Shown here piece after piece: positions 32,073 through 41,669 of a stretch of 64,000 nucleotides of DNA. The position numbers were made by a program, and so were the translations under genes. Source of the stretch: Phymatolithon calcareum (Eukaryota; Rhodophyta; Florideophyceae; Hapalidiales); assembly GCA_977006965.1 (NCBI GenBank), contig OZ345368.1:682001-746000 (forward strand), given 5' to 3'. A model generated the notes under the pieces. It made no database searches. It saw only the letters and a program-made list of their open reading frames with translations, and had not been told where the DNA came from. Positions within the stretch are counted from its first letter, which is position 1, and each line of letters begins with the position of its first letter.

Positions 32073-33428
32073 TTATGCAGACTCTTCGTCATCATCAGAC
32101 TCTTCCTCAGCATTCTCAAGCCATTCAATGACAACCTTGACAGCCTCACGCACGTCAGAGGGCCCGTCCTGCTTGCGGTACCACTTGAAGATATGCTCTT
32201 CCTCAAGAATATCCTGATCAAAGGCGTTCTTGAGGATATGCCCAAGCACTGGGCGAATATTTTTGTCCAATCCATACGAGTCAAGAAAGTTGAGATACTC
32301 CATCTGCGAATCGGCATCCATCGGGGTCCCAAACTGCTTGAGCACAGGAATGGCATTCTCCATAATACTACTCGGGATTGTGGCCTTCGTCTCGCCCACG
32401 ACGCACGCAGCCATAATACCATGAATGACACGGTCGTCGCCAAAGAGTTTCTCGGCCTTGGAAATAATCCTGGAGGCCTTCTTCCCCTGATCGATGTAGT
32501 CACGCAACTTGAGGGCTTCTTTTTCCTCCTCCTCCTTGGCACCACGTTCCAGAATCGACACATCGACACCAAGATCACGCATACGAGCCTCTTGAGCTTC
32601 TTTCGACGTGTCCACGCTCCATTCTACACCATCGTCATCATCTTCGCCATAATCGTCAGCACCACCGGACACCATCATGGAGAACGCACTCGAAGCGCCA
32701 TTTCCAGCAGCGACAGCCTCTGCCGCGGCATCGGCTTCCGCAGCAAAGTCTATATCATTGCCAAGCGGCATGAGTTCGACATCCATGGGTGCTGCAACAA
32801 CTGTCGTCTTGGCCGTCTTACGCGCCGCGCCCTTATCCTGCTTCTCCGGCTTACGAACATCTAGCGAGTCGACCGGTCCGGTACTAGCAGAGCCTCCACC
32901 ATTGGCAGCCTTCTCCTTCGCGGCCTTACGGGCGCGACGATCAGCCTTATCACCTTTACCTTTTCCGTCAGATTTCTTCTTCTTACCGTCCGGTGGGTTA
33001 TTGGTGATATACGTGCAAAGCTTATGGGTCATGTCGCACATCGTTTCCGCGCCGCATGCATTGCAAGCTTGTTTGATATCTCCGTTCTTCTTGATTTTAA
33101 GATCGGTTTCCGGAAGCTTACAATTTCCACAAAGCACAAACATCTTGATAAACTCCTGCAGGGTTGCACTCAATACAGCCTGATTGAAGTTTCCATTGAC
33201 GATGTAAATACCCGCCTCATCATTAATTTTGGTCTGTGCACCGAGCTCACATCCAAAAAACTTGCAAACGTAACCGGGAGGACGATGAAGAGCACGTGCA
33301 ACCTCGTAGCAATTAACAATGCGGGTTTTGATGCCGTTACCACGACCCTCAACCTTGCCCTGAACGGACGGCATCTTGTAGCGGTTGAACTGATCATCGC
33401 CACCGCCGATGTTCACGCTAGTTGCCAT
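32073..33428 (-). CDS. EIF5: Translation initiation factor eIF5, 451 aa
   Basis: eIF5 is the GTPase-activating protein for eIF2 in the scanning pre-initiation complex and a bridge between eIF2-beta, eIF1 and eIF3. The N-terminal domain (about 1-145) has DDQFNRYKMP with Arg16 at the position of the catalytic Arg finger, KVEGRGNGIKT, and FFGCELGAQ. A zinc ribbon follows with Cys100, 103, 122 and 125. A Lys/Ala-rich and then acidic linker comes next. The C-terminal W2 domain (about 310-451) ends with the acidic/aromatic boxes HIFKWYRKQ and VIEWLENAEEESDDDEE that contact eIF2-beta and eIF2B-epsilon. The length matches the family and no intron is needed. The long plus-strand frame across it is a shadow. 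Confidence 0.97.
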   Translation of the reverse strand: MATSVNIGGGDDQFNRYKMPSVQGKVEGRGNGIKTRIVNCYEVARALHRPPGYVCKFFGCELGAQTKINDEAGIYIVNGNFNQAVLSATLQEFIKMFVLCGNCKLPETDLKIKKNGDIKQACNACGAETMCDMTHKLCTYITNNPPDGKKKKSDGKGKGDKADRRARKAAKEKAANGGGSASTGPVDSLDVRKPEKQDKGAARKTAKTTVVAAPMDVELMPLGNDIDFAAEADAAAEAVAAGNGASSAFSMMVSGGADDYGEDDDDGVEWSVDTSKEAQEARMRDLGVDVSILERGAKEEEEKEALKLRDYIDQGKKASRIISKAEKLFGDDRVIHGIMAACVVGETKATIPSSIMENAIPVLKQFGTPMDADSQMEYLNFLDSYGLDKNIRPVLGHILKNAFDQDILEEEHIFKWYRKQDGPSDVREAVKVVIEWLENAEEESDDDEESA

Positions 33429-34183
33429 GATGACGTATGTAAGCTTGATGCGGGTACACGGTTATGAGCGTGAGACCCAATAGTGGGGTTCCGGTGGAGG
33501 GACGGAATAGTGATGCCGATGGTGACCGAGGAAGGTCAACCTGTTTGAGAATTGTGACTGTACTTGAGCCGCTTCGAGTCGCCAGTGGGAGGAGGCGTCT
33601 CCGCAAACATGCAACTCAGAGGGTTAGCTCACGAACACAAAGCTTTCTCCTTGGGAGTGTTTCCGTCGGTGAGGCGCGCTCGCCTCTGGGTAAGAGAAGG
33701 GTCGACGGTCCACGCGACACGTGCAAGTTGTGGGTGGGTCACTCGAGGCTGAGAATGCAGAGGACTTGGAGCGCTGGTTTCTCGGGAAGTGACAACTGCG
33801 TCTCTGACTTTATGACGGCGTGCCGGTTGCGAAAGTGGGTCCGCCATTCATTGAAAAGGAAATCGAAATCATAACCAAGACCAGGGAGTGGCTGCCTGAA
33901 GGAAACAGTTCTAAATGCGGCCAAAATAACCACACCTTTTTGTTTAGGGTTTGGACAGGCCGACACTCAGTATGATCCAAAATAGCCCTTCTCGTCGGTA
34001 GGGCTGCTCTTAAACCCATGACAGTCATCGCATGTGTCCCACCAACGATATGCTGCCAAGTATGCAATTTGATGACTGCAGCGACAATGCGCTGCACTAA
34101 TTTTTCTAGAATTTTATGCATGCGCAAGATACTGTAAATAGTTACAGTCTTTCTTTGGTTTTTATTATTCCGGTCGTTATCTG
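33429..34183. other. Intergenic region between eIF5 and GET3
   Basis: 755 bp with short frames only. It should contain the eIF5 promoter (minus strand) and the GET3 3' end. No RNA gene seen. Confidence 0.5.
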
Positions 34184-35695
34184 TTAATCCACAAGCTCGG
34201 CCTTTGCCTTTGGTGTGCTGGTCTCCACTGCTGGCGCTACATTTTCCTTGCTGCTTTCCCTTGTAGTCCCCGCACTGCTCGCTGTCCCAGGAAACAGTTG
34301 CGCACCCATCGCCCGAAGTGCCGCAGCGCCCCTAATCTCGCGGTCAAACGACTGTACGGTTGAAATTTGCAAACCTGCAAATGTTTGGTTGATGTACTGC
34401 ATATTCGCGGCCTGTTCCTTATGACGTGCAGAGCAAAAGGTGCAACCGTCATTCGATGGTTGCATTTGATTCACAAACAGATGTCTTACTGGAATACGTT
34501 CCTTTCGCAGCTCTTCCACCAAGCGACTAGACTCGGAAATGGCCATCATGTTCGGAATTGTCGCGACGATGAACTCAGTTTGCACTTCATCACGGAACAG
34601 GTCTCGCACAACTGCCATTGACCTCTTGAGCTCCTCCATGTCGTCCATGGATGAATCGATATCACCCATACCATTACCGCCAAACATCCCCTTGAATTGG
34701 TTCATGACGTTTCCAAACTTGGACTTCATTGAGATAATCTTGCCAAAAAATCCATTCAAAAAATCCGGCAGCGAAAGCAGTCTTAGCGTATGTCCCGTCG
34801 GCGCGGTGTCGAATACAATGCGGTCAAAACGCGCATACGCAGGGTCACCTTCGATATACTTAATAATCTCCACCAATGCAACCGCCTCGTCAAATCCAGG
34901 TGGCAACGTCTCAAAAAGAGAATTCAAATCATCCAACCCCATGTCTTCCAGTCCTGTCATAGCACCGTTCCCGCTCTGCTGCGATAGCATTCGAAACGAA
35001 CGTTTCATCGTCTCCGGATTCACCTCCTGTGCGTACAAGTTGTCAATTCCCAACACAGGCACAGGATCTCCACCCGCAACGCTCTGCCCAAATGCATCCG
35101 ACAGTGAATGCGCGGGATCAGTCGACACAATCAACGTGGTCTGTCCGCGATCCGCAAATTGGGTAGCAACTGACGCAGACATGGATGTCTTTCCCACACC
35201 GCCCTTGCCTCCAACAATGACATACTTTCGCGCTGTATTGCCCAATAAATCCATGGCCTCCTCCGTTGTTTCATGTCTGCTTGGCACGGCGCGATTGAGA
35301 CGATTGGAATGGGAAGAAGACGGCTTTGCAACAGCAGCATTGCTCCCTGCTTCACTGGATTCGGCCACTGTGCCGGACTTCTTCGCTGCTCCGCGCGGAC
35401 GGACCACCCATCGCACGAGCAAGGGCAGTACAAGCGCTGCGACAGAAATAGATTGGAATGGGTGTTCTTTTGCCCATTGCGCGGCAGGATGCAACGCGTT
35501 CGAATCTTCCACTGTCAATGTTTCAGTTTCTCCCGGTTTTGCGGATGCCGGCACTGCGACGCGCGTTTCTCGTGCCATTGCGGGAGTCATGCGCCGACGC
35601 GGCGCAACGGGCGTGCGAGACGCCGCCGTGGGCAATCCGCGTCGGCGGACATCAAGGGCAGAACTTCCGACGAAGAGGACCTGGTCGATCGTCAT
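34184..35695 (-). CDS. GET3: Plastid-type GET3/ArsA ATPase, 503 aa
   Basis: A member of the GET3/ArsA family of P-loop ATPases, which target tail-anchored membrane proteins. The frame is open to 35845, but the only ATG before the domain is at 35695. The first about 50 residues are Arg/Ser/Ala-rich and acid-poor like a plastid transit peptide. A hydrophobic stretch at about 83-98 (SVAALVLPLLVRWVV) could be a membrane anchor or second targeting signal. The ATPase core has the P-loop GGKGGVGKTS (about 162-171), switch I STDPAHSLSDAF (about 191-202), FDTAPTGHTLR, and a CTFC pair (about 418-421) as in metal-binding GET3. This points to a plastid paralogue rather than cytosolic GET3. It is divergent from the thiamine-phosphate synthase gene with 356 bp between the starts. 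Confidence 0.93.
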   Translation of the reverse strand: MTIDQVLFVGSSALDVRRRGLPTAASRTPVAPRRRMTPAMARETRVAVPASAKPGETETLTVEDSNALHPAAQWAKEHPFQSISVAALVLPLLVRWVVRPRGAAKKSGTVAESSEAGSNAAVAKPSSSHSNRLNRAVPSRHETTEEAMDLLGNTARKYVIVGGKGGVGKTSMSASVATQFADRGQTTLIVSTDPAHSLSDAFGQSVAGGDPVPVLGIDNLYAQEVNPETMKRSFRMLSQQSGNGAMTGLEDMGLDDLNSLFETLPPGFDEAVALVEIIKYIEGDPAYARFDRIVFDTAPTGHTLRLLSLPDFLNGFFGKIISMKSKFGNVMNQFKGMFGGNGMGDIDSSMDDMEELKRSMAVVRDLFRDEVQTEFIVATIPNMMAISESSRLVEELRKERIPVRHLFVNQMQPSNDGCTFCSARHKEQAANMQYINQTFAGLQISTVQSFDREIRGAAALRAMGAQLFPGTASSAGTTRESSKENVAPAVETSTPKAKAELVD

Positions 35696-36051
35696 GATGA
35701 GGCAAGGCGGACCCCGCCGTCCGTTTGCCACAGTTCGTTCGCTCTTCTGCGCCTGATCTCGAAGCGTGGAATGCTCTCTCTGTCTTTTCGTCGGTACAAA
35801 ATCTGAGAATATGATCTCAGTTTCGAGATCATACTCAACGGTCAAGAGATAGTCGTCTTGTTGAGCGACAAGTGGACGAATCGTTTAGAGCGTCCACAGA
35901 ATCTGATTTTTACGAAGCCGACTGTGATCTACAGACGTGCACGCAGATCATTCGATTAACTGTAGCTCGTCAAGGAAAGCTCTCAAAAATCGAGTCTTTA
36001 TTGGACAGACAGGAGCAGGGAGATTATTCATCCCTTGCCATCAATTCCGGC

Positions 36052-36865
36052 ATGGCGTTCATGTGTGCTCTCCCGCTACGATCCGCCTACACCTCGCAAC
36101 GGCGCAATCGTGCATTGTGCGCCATGTCGGGGAATGCACCCCGCTTCGACCCGAGTGTGTACGTCATAACCGATCGCACTCTGGCGGGCACTCGAGGAGT
36201 TGTTGCAACTGTCGAGGCCGCCCTACGCGGAGACGGGAAAGGAAACCGGTCAAAACTGATCCAGTAAGTGTAATCGCGCATTCATTCCACTCCCCAATGT
36301 ATCCATCGCCGCTAACGCAGCACACTCCAGACTACGAGACAAAACCGCATCCGCATCTGAATCTCTCCAACTAGGTCGCACACTGCTCAACTTGACACGC
36401 ACAACCGGCGCCCATCTAATCATAAACGACAATGTGAAACTGGCAGTAGCTCTCAACGCAGACGGCGTGCACCTCGGCCAAGAAGACTCCTCAGCATCAC
36501 TAGCTCGCCCGCTTGTGCGCATCCTCGGCGTCTCCGCCAGTACAACAGAGGAGGCCGAGCGCGCAATCGCAGACGGGGCGGACTACATCGGCGTGGGCCC
36601 CGTCTTCGGCACAAAGACCAAGGAGGATGCGCGAGATGCAATGGGCCTGTCTACGTTCGCGGACATTGTACGCATCGTACATGGACGCATCCCCGTTATC
36701 GCCATTGGAGGCGTGAGCGCTGCAAACGCAGGTGAATGCGCAGCTGCGGGCGCAGGCGGCGTCGCGGTCGTGTCTGCCGTCATGACTGCGGAGGATCCCG
36801 CACGCGCAACGGCGGATATCGCTGTGCGGGTCGCGGCCGGCCGTGCAACTCGCGCGGGGACGTGA
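36052..36865 (+). CDS. ThiE: Thiamine-phosphate synthase (ThiE), one intron, 248 aa
   Basis: Joins hydroxymethylpyrimidine diphosphate and the thiazole phosphate to make thiamine phosphate, in the plastid in algae. Exon 1 is 36052-36263 and exon 2 is 36331-36865. The 67-nt intron has GTAAGT at 36264 and AG at 36330. Splicing restores the IQLRDK motif exactly across the junction, strong evidence that the intron is real. Other family motifs are YVITDRTL near the start, LIINDNVKLAVALNADGVHLGQ, ADYIGVGPVFGTKTK and IPVIAIGGVSAAN. The ATG at 36052 gives about 30 residues before the domain, resembling a short transit peptide (MAFMCALPLRSAYTS). An internal ATG (MSGNAP) could start a cytosolic form. 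It stands alone here, without the ThiD fusion found in plants. Confidence 0.93.
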
Positions 36866-37304
36866 GCAACGGAAAGGTACGAGCGGCGTTGCTTGCCGTG
36901 GAGGCACGGCGGCGGGACAAGGGGCGCGTGCGCGGGACGGTCACTTGGCGTGGAGGTTTGCACCTCGCCGTGCACGGCATTGCGCGATTGGAATACAGTA
37001 TGGCCATATATATGGTACAGCGTTCTGCATCAAACAAAATGTTTGTGCTTTACACTGTAAATAGTATGGGTGTTTACAGCTTAGCATCTCGTGACTTCAA
37101 GCTGCTGATTCCGTTACCGGCGCCATAGCGTTCAGCCATTGCGGCGCGGCGCACGTGCGCTGAGCGTGCATCTCGCCGCAATCTGCAGTACAAGCAGACA
37201 GGGTATAATCCTTTCTTCTGCTCTTTTTGATTGCCTTGCTTACGCCTGGACTGTGCAAGCTTCAGTTTCAGCTCGTTTCCCTGCACGCAGCCGGGGCGTT
37301 AGCC
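36866..37304. other. Intergenic region between ThiE and the sugar-nucleotide transporter
   Basis: A TATATATGG word at about 37009 is the only promoter-like element visible. No gene. Confidence 0.45.
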
Positions 37305-38393
37305 ATGATGCCTGCGACAGGCAGCACGAGCGTTGGCGGCAGCGTGAGCGCGACAATGGGCGGGGCAGAGAGTGCTGCTGCTGGGGTTTCTCGTGTGGCG
37401 TTTGCGTTAATTTTTTTCTGTTCCAGTTCGTTGGGCGCTATTTTCGTCAACAAGATGTGTCTCACACACTTCCGCTTTTCCTTTCCCACGACGTTGATGT
37501 TTTTACAATCTCTGTTCACCTTTTGTTTCATCCCTATTGTATCTCGCTTGCGCCCGTCGCTCATTTCCGTGATTCCGTTGAAGAAGGGTGAGATTCGACG
37601 GATCGCACTTCCGACTGCTCTCTTCGTTGTTAATGTCACGGTTGGTCTTTCTGCTCTCTCGCTTGTGAACATCCCTATGTTCTCCGCGTTTCGTCGGCTC
37701 ACGGTGCTGTTCGTCATGTGTGCTGAATTTATCATGCTGCACAAAGTGCACTCCCGTCGCGTCATGCTTTCCGTCGTTGTGCTCACGGCCGGTGCGTTCG
37801 TGTCTGCGCTGGGGGATGTGACGTTTTCCGCATTGGGATATGCGTTGGTATTTATTAACAATGCACTCACGGCTATGTATCTCGCGGCCATCAAACGCGT
37901 CATGAAGGATCTCGCCCTTGACCCCATCAGTCTCCTCTACCACATGAACGCTTTGGCATTCCCGTTTATCTTCGCCCTATCGCTCGCATCCGGCGATCTG
38001 CGTGGTGCGCTCGCTGCATACTACACTCGAGCAGAACTGCGCGATTCAATCACGTTCCTACCGGTACTTTTATGCGTGTCAGCGTCAGCCTTCTGTGTGA
38101 ATCTCTCCACGTCATTCTGCACACACGTCACATCACCACTAACAACATCCGTAGCCGGACAGGTGAAGAACGTGTTACAAACCGTTCTCGGTTTCTTCTC
38201 ATGGGGCTATCACGCAACACCGCTCAATGTCGCCGGTCTCCTTGTAGCACTCATGGGACAATTAGCTTTTGCACGCTTCAAGTATCTCGAATCCGGCATC
38301 GGCTTCGCCGCAAAGGATGAAGCACCTGCAATCGAACAAGCTCCAATTGCAGTGTTATCCGAACGTGATGACACCGCTGTGGATCGGGTATAG
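37305..38393 (+). CDS. Nucleotide-sugar transporter (SLC35/GDP-mannose type), 362 aa
   Basis: A drug/metabolite-transporter-superfamily protein that probably exchanges a nucleotide sugar for NMP across the Golgi membrane. The frame is open from a TTG at 37227, but the first ATG is 37305. About ten hydrophobic segments fit the family, from VAFALIFFCSSSLGAIFVNK to LNVAGLLVALMGQLAFARF. Typical features are the paired basic loop after helix 2 (LKKGEIRRIALP), NIPMFSAFRRLTVLF, and SPLTTSVAGQVKNVLQTVLGF near the C-terminus, which resembles the Vrg4/SLC35D region. Substrate is not decided by these motifs. GDP-mannose or UDP-sugars are plausible in an alga making sulphated galactans. The short C-terminal tail is acidic and soluble. 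Confidence 0.9.
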   Translation: MMPATGSTSVGGSVSATMGGAESAAAGVSRVAFALIFFCSSSLGAIFVNKMCLTHFRFSFPTTLMFLQSLFTFCFIPIVSRLRPSLISVIPLKKGEIRRIALPTALFVVNVTVGLSALSLVNIPMFSAFRRLTVLFVMCAEFIMLHKVHSRRVMLSVVVLTAGAFVSALGDVTFSALGYALVFINNALTAMYLAAIKRVMKDLALDPISLLYHMNALAFPFIFALSLASGDLRGALAAYYTRAELRDSITFLPVLLCVSASAFCVNLSTSFCTHVTSPLTTSVAGQVKNVLQTVLGFFSWGYHATPLNVAGLLVALMGQLAFARFKYLESGIGFAAKDEAPAIEQAPIAVLSERDDTAVDRV

Positions 38394-38744
38394 ATAGCAG
38401 CCAGCCAGCGTATGATGTAAAATAATAATTTCCCCGACCGACCGACCCATAACCCATGATGCAGCAGCAGCCCTAATCGAGTGGCACACATTTGCGGCGC
38501 GCGGGAGCTCGCACTGTCCGCCCACCCTTGTATGATCGCAAATCCCCCAAGCGTACAAAGCCTCACTTGGACGACGAGCACCCCTGGCGCAGCAACAATC
38601 ATCATGCCTACCGTGACGTCCAGTATTGTCGCTCTCATTCTCGACACAACATTTTGCGACTGTCGTCCATCGGTCTTGACAGTTCACTGAACCGCTCGTC
38701 GACCGTTCCCGTCTTCGCCGACCTTCCACACACACGTACACACG
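38394..38744. other. Intergenic region upstream of the phosphoribosyltransferase
   Basis: 351 bp without a recognised element. Confidence 0.45.
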
Positions 38745-39431
38745 ATGCCGCTTCACGACCGCCACCGCACGCCAGCAGCCTTCGCATCTCCGACCGCCGT
38801 CTCCGCGCTGTTACCAAGAGGCAAAGAGCGCGGCGGCGGCGTCTGCACCCTTACGCACATGCGCGCGAGCGGACACGCAGGTCCGCCACGTGCCGCCGTG
38901 CCCGTACCGCAGGTATACGAAGGTGTATCGTGGGGTACCGTGACAGATATGGCGTCCGACCTAGTGGCCGCCGCGCGCGAAGGGCGGTACGACGTGATTC
39001 TAGCGGTGACACGCGGAGGACTAGTGCCTGCCACGTTAGTGTGTGAGGGATTGGGTGTTCGAAACGTTCTGTCCGCCACGGTGATATTCTACACGGACGC
39101 TGGCGAGCAGTTTTTCGGGCTACGAGTACCGCGCTTTCTGTGCTTCCCGTCCGTGGACCAGCTTGCTGGACGGCGCGTGCTGGTTGTGGACGATGTGTGG
39201 GATTCGGGTCGGACGGCGTTTGCGGTGCGGGAGCGCGTGCTGAGGACGAAACCGGAGGTGGTGCATGTTGCTGTGCTGCACTATAAGCCTTCTTGTAGTA
39301 TTGTAGGAGGGGAGCCGGAGTTTTATGCGAGGCAGACGGAGAATTGGATTGTTTATCCGTGGGAAAGACTCAGTCCTGATGTGCCGCACGTCGATGTGGA
39401 GGAGGGGGCGCATGGGGTGGAACTCATGTAG
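38745..39431 (+). CDS. Purine phosphoribosyltransferase (hypoxanthine/xanthine-guanine type), 228 aa
   Basis: A type I phosphoribosyltransferase of purine salvage that transfers a purine base onto PRPP. The PRPP-binding loop is VLVVDDVWDSGRTA (about 144-157), with VILAVTRGGLVPATLV earlier (about 83-98). The late ENWIVYPWE (about 203-211) is typical of the yeast Xpt1/archaeal Hpt-like group rather than of human-type HPRT. The first about 50 residues are Arg/Ala/Thr-rich and outside the domain. They could be an organelle presequence, or the true start may be Met39 (MRASGHAG). The coding strand is C-rich at the 5' end and G-rich at the 3' end, like several neighbours. Confidence 0.87.
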   Translation: MPLHDRHRTPAAFASPTAVSALLPRGKERGGGVCTLTHMRASGHAGPPRAAVPVPQVYEGVSWGTVTDMASDLVAAAREGRYDVILAVTRGGLVPATLVCEGLGVRNVLSATVIFYTDAGEQFFGLRVPRFLCFPSVDQLAGRRVLVVDDVWDSGRTAFAVRERVLRTKPEVVHVAVLHYKPSCSIVGGEPEFYARQTENWIVYPWERLSPDVPHVDVEEGAHGVELM

Positions 39432-39751
39432 AAAGAGATGAAGGAGGGCGATTGAAGTAGAATGTTTGGGACGGGTTTTAAGGCTGTGCGAGCGGAGAGT
39501 AGAGTGAAAAGGTTCAGACAGGAGGGGTTTTAAACGTTGTTTATGGAATGAGAGGTTTTTACATGCGGTTGAGGTGCCGAGATCTGAATTATGAAATTTC
39601 ATGAGTCGCCGTGCAATCTGATTAATTAGATTGCGTGGCGAATCATAAGACGACAGTGAGTCCAATTTGTTGATGCGCTGGTGGACAGGTTGTCGAATTA
39701 CAATGACAAGGTTCAAGTAGCTTGCCACATCCAGCTGTCGTTAGCCAGCTC
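39432..39751. other. Intergenic region before tRNA-Cys
   Basis: A TCTGATTAATTAGA palindrome-like word lies at about 39617-39630. No gene. Confidence 0.4.
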
Positions 39752-39823
39752 GGGTCTATAGCTCAGTGGTAGAGCAATCGACTGCAGATCGATAGGTCCC
39801 GCGTTCGACTCGCGGTGGGCCCT
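39752..39823 (+). tRNA. trnC-GCA: tRNA-Cys (GCA)
   Basis: A full cloverleaf of 72 nt. The acceptor stem is GGGTCTA/TGGGCCC (with G-T wobbles), the D arm GCTC...GAGC, and the anticodon stem ATCGA/TCGAT with loop CTGCAGA, so the anticodon is GCA (39784-39786). The T arm is CCGCG/CGCGG with loop TTCGACT. There is no intron and no encoded CCA. A TTTTT run at 39828-39832 is a suitable Pol III terminator. Confidence 0.96.
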
Positions 39824-40548
39824 TCCCTTTTTGCGCTTTCCGGTTTAAGTATTCCGTGGAGGACGCTGAACCAAGATTCTCGTTTGGTGGAATGAAATCT
39901 TTACGTATATTGCGTTTTGCAGGACTGGTCTTGGATTTTCAGCAAGACCTTGAGTCGTAGAACAAATAGGTCTGTGTTCCTCACCCTCCTTGTTCGGTTC
40001 TTTCGATAGAATGGAGGTGTGATACGGCAACTCTTTCTTTCTTTCTTTACTGCGGGATTTCTCGAAGCTGATGGAACAACTCCGCATCCTTACGGCTCTA
40101 GTAGACCTTAACAGATACGAGTGGTACTTGATGTCACAACAGCTGTCCAAGCTGCACAAGGTGCAGACCATGGTCCAGCTTAACATCCATATCGCTACGC
40201 AGCCAATCTTCATTCGCCGTCCTTCAAAGGGATGCCCGGGTTGGAAACCATTTAGGACGTTCACGGTAGCTAATCATCTCTCTGCCTTCTTTCATACGGC
40301 AACTCCTCTACCTGACAATATATTTATCATTTTCCAACAAAGCTACCCGGACCAAGAAAAATCACAAGGTTGAACAAGTTCTTCACTCAGCTTTGCACGG
40401 AGATGGTACGGTACAGGCAGTCGAAGCCAATTATTATCTCCACCCGTATCTTCACTCTCCTCACTTTAAACAACTATTATCCCAACGATGCCTCCGTCCG
40501 TCCTACTTCCGTCCATCACTTTGAGACGAGGCGAGCGCGAAAGAAAAT
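39824..40548. other. Intergenic region between tRNA-Cys and Lhcr
   Basis: Overlapping opposite-strand frames at 39845-40264 (-) and 40071-40373 (+) show no known motif, so I leave them uncalled. The right end should hold the Lhcr 3' UTR. Confidence 0.45.
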
Positions 40549-41669
40549 TTAGAAAGGCTTGTACGCCCCATTGAACCAGTTTCCGGAATTGATTTGCTCA
40601 AACATGCCTTGGTGCGTCAGCAGCGAATGATGAATTGCCCCGCCGATCGCACACATCGCAAGACGTCCGTTCTTGATCTCTGCGAGCTGCATTCTTTTAC
40701 GCATGTCCGGGTTCTTGGCGAGACCGAGAGCTGTGCGTGCGTCCGCCACAGAGTGAAAAGTTGAAATCGCGTATTAGTTCTTTGCATGAGGCACAGAGCA
40801 GAGCACCATCGGAATAACAATTTCAGGTGAGGGAAAGAGCAATGGACTTACGCTATCGATGTATGTATGAAGAAGTCGAATAAACACAGACGAAGCACAA
40901 GTTAGATTGCATGCATGCAAGCTCAGGCAGAAATTAATCACAAATGTGTAGCTCTTGGACTTACGCTGTAAAATTGTTCATTCATTCCAACCAGAGGCAA
41001 GTAATCAGAAATCCACAAGAAACACACACATTCGTTAGAAACCAGGACTAGAACGAGCATCGAATCGAGTCAGTCTACTTCATGTCATGTCAACTTACTC
41101 AAACCTTCGCCGCAGCAACAAGAAAATGCACAAAAACATGGATGCACCGCAGTCAGAAACAACCACCAGTCTCAAACTCGCTCGCAAACGACACAGACAG
41201 AATGCATTCATTCAACATACCCATAGTCACCACCAACGTTACCCTCGTACAATTTCTTCCAAGTGATTGCCTCAAGAAACGCAATAAACAAGAAAATCTG
41301 TCCCATACTCTTCCACCCCACCATACCGGGAGCGTCAAGCGGGTTGACAGCCGAGTACATTTCGTTCGGCAGATGATACACAACCTCCGGGAAGAACCAT
41401 CCAACAATGGCGAGCATGCAAACACGACCATGCTTGACCTCGCTCTCGCGCAAGAAGTTGAGGTCGAACATGTTGCTAAAGCCCAGCGGATCAAATCCTA
41501 CATCTCCTGGAAGCGTTCCGTCGAGCTTCGGGGGGCGTTCGAAGAACGGGACGGACTTGGACATCTCCATTGTCGGTCCAGTCGAGCGCACGGGGCGAAC
41601 CGACAATTTGCAGCCCGCGAACGACGGGCGCGCCAACGCCGCGCCGGTGAAGCCTGTCACAAACGCCAT
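40549..41669 (-). CDS. Lhcr: Lhcr-type light-harvesting protein with microexons, 212 aa
   Basis: A chlorophyll-binding antenna protein of the red-algal LHCR family, associated with photosystem I in the thylakoid. The first about 34 residues form a plastid transit peptide ([19 protein letters not shown]). Helix 1 has [17 protein letters not shown], helix 2 lies in [14 protein letters not shown], and helix 3 has [16 protein letters not shown]. The E..(H/N)GR motifs carry chlorophyll ligands and the crossing salt bridges. Exon 1 is 41221-41669 and the last exon is 40549-40730. To join them in frame and restore the conserved GDYGFDPLGL, 8 nt must come from the 490-nt gap. AG/GT-bounded candidates supply exactly these: GTTTGA (41099-41104), C (40965) and C (40852). 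The summed coding length is 639 nt. Introns would be 116, 133, 112 and 121 nt. The protein is secure. The microexon solution is inference. Confidence 0.88.

Noticed and set aside
31815-32864. 349-codon + strand frame
   Set aside because: It is antisense to the eIF5 gene, starts outside it, and has no motif. Open only because of the eIF5 codon pattern.
34539-35756. 405-codon + strand frame
   Set aside because: Antisense shadow of the GET3 gene, whose P-loop and CTFC motifs are unambiguous.
39845-40373. Overlapping 139-codon (-) and 100-codon (+) frames
   Set aside because: No motif, no splice or promoter support, and they overlap each other; probably chance.
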